A DNA stretch of 64,000 bases from assembly GCF_004664715.2 (NCBI RefSeq), contig NC_051069.1, forward strand, positions 10,922,501-10,986,500, read 5' to 3'. The position numbers and the translations under genes were made by a program. This DNA is from Peromyscus leucopus. Lineage: Eukaryota; Chordata; Mammalia; Rodentia; Cricetidae. Of the stretch, positions 62,795 to 64,000 are shown piece after piece. The notes beneath the pieces are model-generated. The model saw nothing but the letters and a program-made list of their open reading frames with translations, had not been told where the DNA came from and ran no database searches. The number at the start of each line of letters is the position of its first letter. Within the stretch, counting starts at the first letter, position 1.

Positions 62795-62993
62795 GGGGCT
62801 GGAGCGATGGCTCAGTGGTTAAAAGCGCTGGCTGTTCTTCCAGAGGACCCGGGTTCAGTTTCTAGGACACACGTTTGCTTATGACCCTCTGAACCTCCAG
62901 TTGCAAGGAATTCGAAGCCCTCTAGGATTCTGTGGACACCAGGCACTCATGTGGTGCACAGGCATACGTGCAGGCAAAAACCCATGTACATAA

Positions 62994-63034
<41 letters not shown>
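62795..63034 (+). repeat. B2 SINE, forward, with (AAT)n tail
   Basis: Starts GGGGCTGGAGCGATGGCTCA and ends in about 13 AAT units (62,995-63,034), an expanded tail. Confidence 0.92.
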
Positions 63035-63035
<1 letters not shown>

Positions 63036-63149
63036 CAAAAACACCAGCCAGCAGCTTACCAGGCAAAAAGACTCCAGGGAGTGGGGGTTGTTCTACAGAA
63101 AGGAATTGTATGAACCAAGAGAAGGCTCCGTGAGCAACTGCTCACATTG

Positions 63150-63600
63150 AGAAATCTTAGTGACCTGAGTCAGATTCCTAGACCCACATGAAAGCGGAAA
63201 GAGAGACTGACGTCACAGGTGTGCTCTGACCTCCAGACTCTCACCATCAGCTCGTGGCCCATGGGCCCCCGCCACCACATTCATGGGGAGTAGGGTACGT
63301 GAATAATAAATTTAATACGTAGAAAGGAGCCCTCAAAAAGATTAAACGCTGGCCTAGGGAGACGGCTCACTGAATAAGACACTTGCTATGCAAGCATGAG
63401 GGACCCGAATTCAGATCCCGAGAACTCACATGAAGCCAGATGTGGCAGTGTGCCTCTGTAGTCTCAATGTGTCCACTGTGAGATGGGAGGCATAAACAGG
63501 AGACTCCCTGGAAGACTGCAGGTCGGTCAGCCTGGAGCATGCAGCAGTAAAAAAATGTAGAGACCTTGTCTCAGATGAAGTGGAAGGAAGGACCAATACC
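63150..63600 (+). repeat. B3-like and B4-like diverged SINEs
   Basis: A B3-like body (63,150-63,330) and a second element starting GGAGACGGCTCACTGAATAA (about 63,355) that passes into a B1-like body and ends near 63,590. Confidence 0.55.
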
Positions 63601-64000
63601 TAAGGCTGCTAGCCTCTGAGTCACGCATGCTCACTGGGGCGTTGCCTCATAGACTGATCTTATGCTGTCTTTTGGGCAGACCCACCCCGTGAGAACATTC
63701 TATACTATTCAGCATAGCACTTTCCCTCTCTGGCGGCTGTCCAACTTCACTCCGCGTTACTCCTCCATCATCTGTCATGGCTCCTTCCCTGGGTCTGCCT
63801 CTGGGGGCCTCTGGCTGCCTGCCTGTATGGGGGGAACTTGGAGGGGCTGGGAACTTGGCTTTGAGCATTCATCCATTGGGAGTTGGGGCCAGTTCTCTCC
63901 TCCTGGAGCTGGCATGGTGAATTTCCCCACCTTACTGGTGTGTGTGTGTGTCCTCAGAGCTGGTCCCAGAGGGTGGACCTGGTGGGGGTGTGGAAGACAG
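63600..64000. other. Unique end of window
   Basis: Short GT repeat near 63,938-63,951. No gene recognised. Confidence 0.4.

Overview
The window is nuclear DNA from a muroid rodent, most likely a cricetid (hamster, vole or deer-mouse type). It has split genes with GT..AG introns and very many B1, B2/B3, B4 and ID SINEs. It also has a young L1 3' end and LTR-like repeats that resemble those of cricetid genomes. No prokaryotic, plasmid or active viral module is visible.

Region 1 (1-29,110, + strand): all of Kif23 except its first exon. I traced 22 constitutive coding exons (exons 2-24 without exon 8) and one 42-nt cassette exon (exon 8), from 1,088 to the stop at 28,741-28,743. Every junction keeps the reading frame. 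Kif23 is the kinesin-6 MKLP1/CHO1, which pairs with RACGAP1 to form centralspindlin, the central-spindle and midbody organiser of cytokinesis. The reconstructed protein is 953 residues if exon 1 supplies the usual first four. The introns are filled with SINEs, microsatellites, a 42-bp minisatellite and a possible gene relic. Two AATAAA signals end the transcript.

Region 2 (29,110-32,300): intergenic spacer with a 5'-truncated L1 in perfect target-site duplications, a CA repeat and SINEs.

Region 3 (about 32,300-33,950, + strand): Rplp1, encoding the acidic ribosomal stalk protein P1, with a CpG-rich TOP-type promoter, three coding exons giving the full 114 residues, and one polyA signal. Its introns show that it is the parent gene, not one of the processed copies common in mammals.

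Region 4 (33,950-64,000): no recognised protein-coding gene. The most interesting part is 36,430-37,085. There, a second CpG-rich segment with a perfect NRF1 palindrome and a GC box abuts a minus-strand open frame of 148 codons that reads like protein and is followed at once by an AATAAA hexamer. The rest is repeats (SINEs, a hAT element with 8-bp duplications, LTR-like copies, long purine/pyrimidine tracts, ancient L1 and MIR) and unique spacer with two CTCF-like motifs and a 66-nt near-perfect hairpin at 59,459-59,524.

Kif23 and Rplp1 lie in the same order and orientation as I recall for human 15q23 and mouse chromosome 9. They do not act in one pathway: one serves cytokinesis, the other translation.
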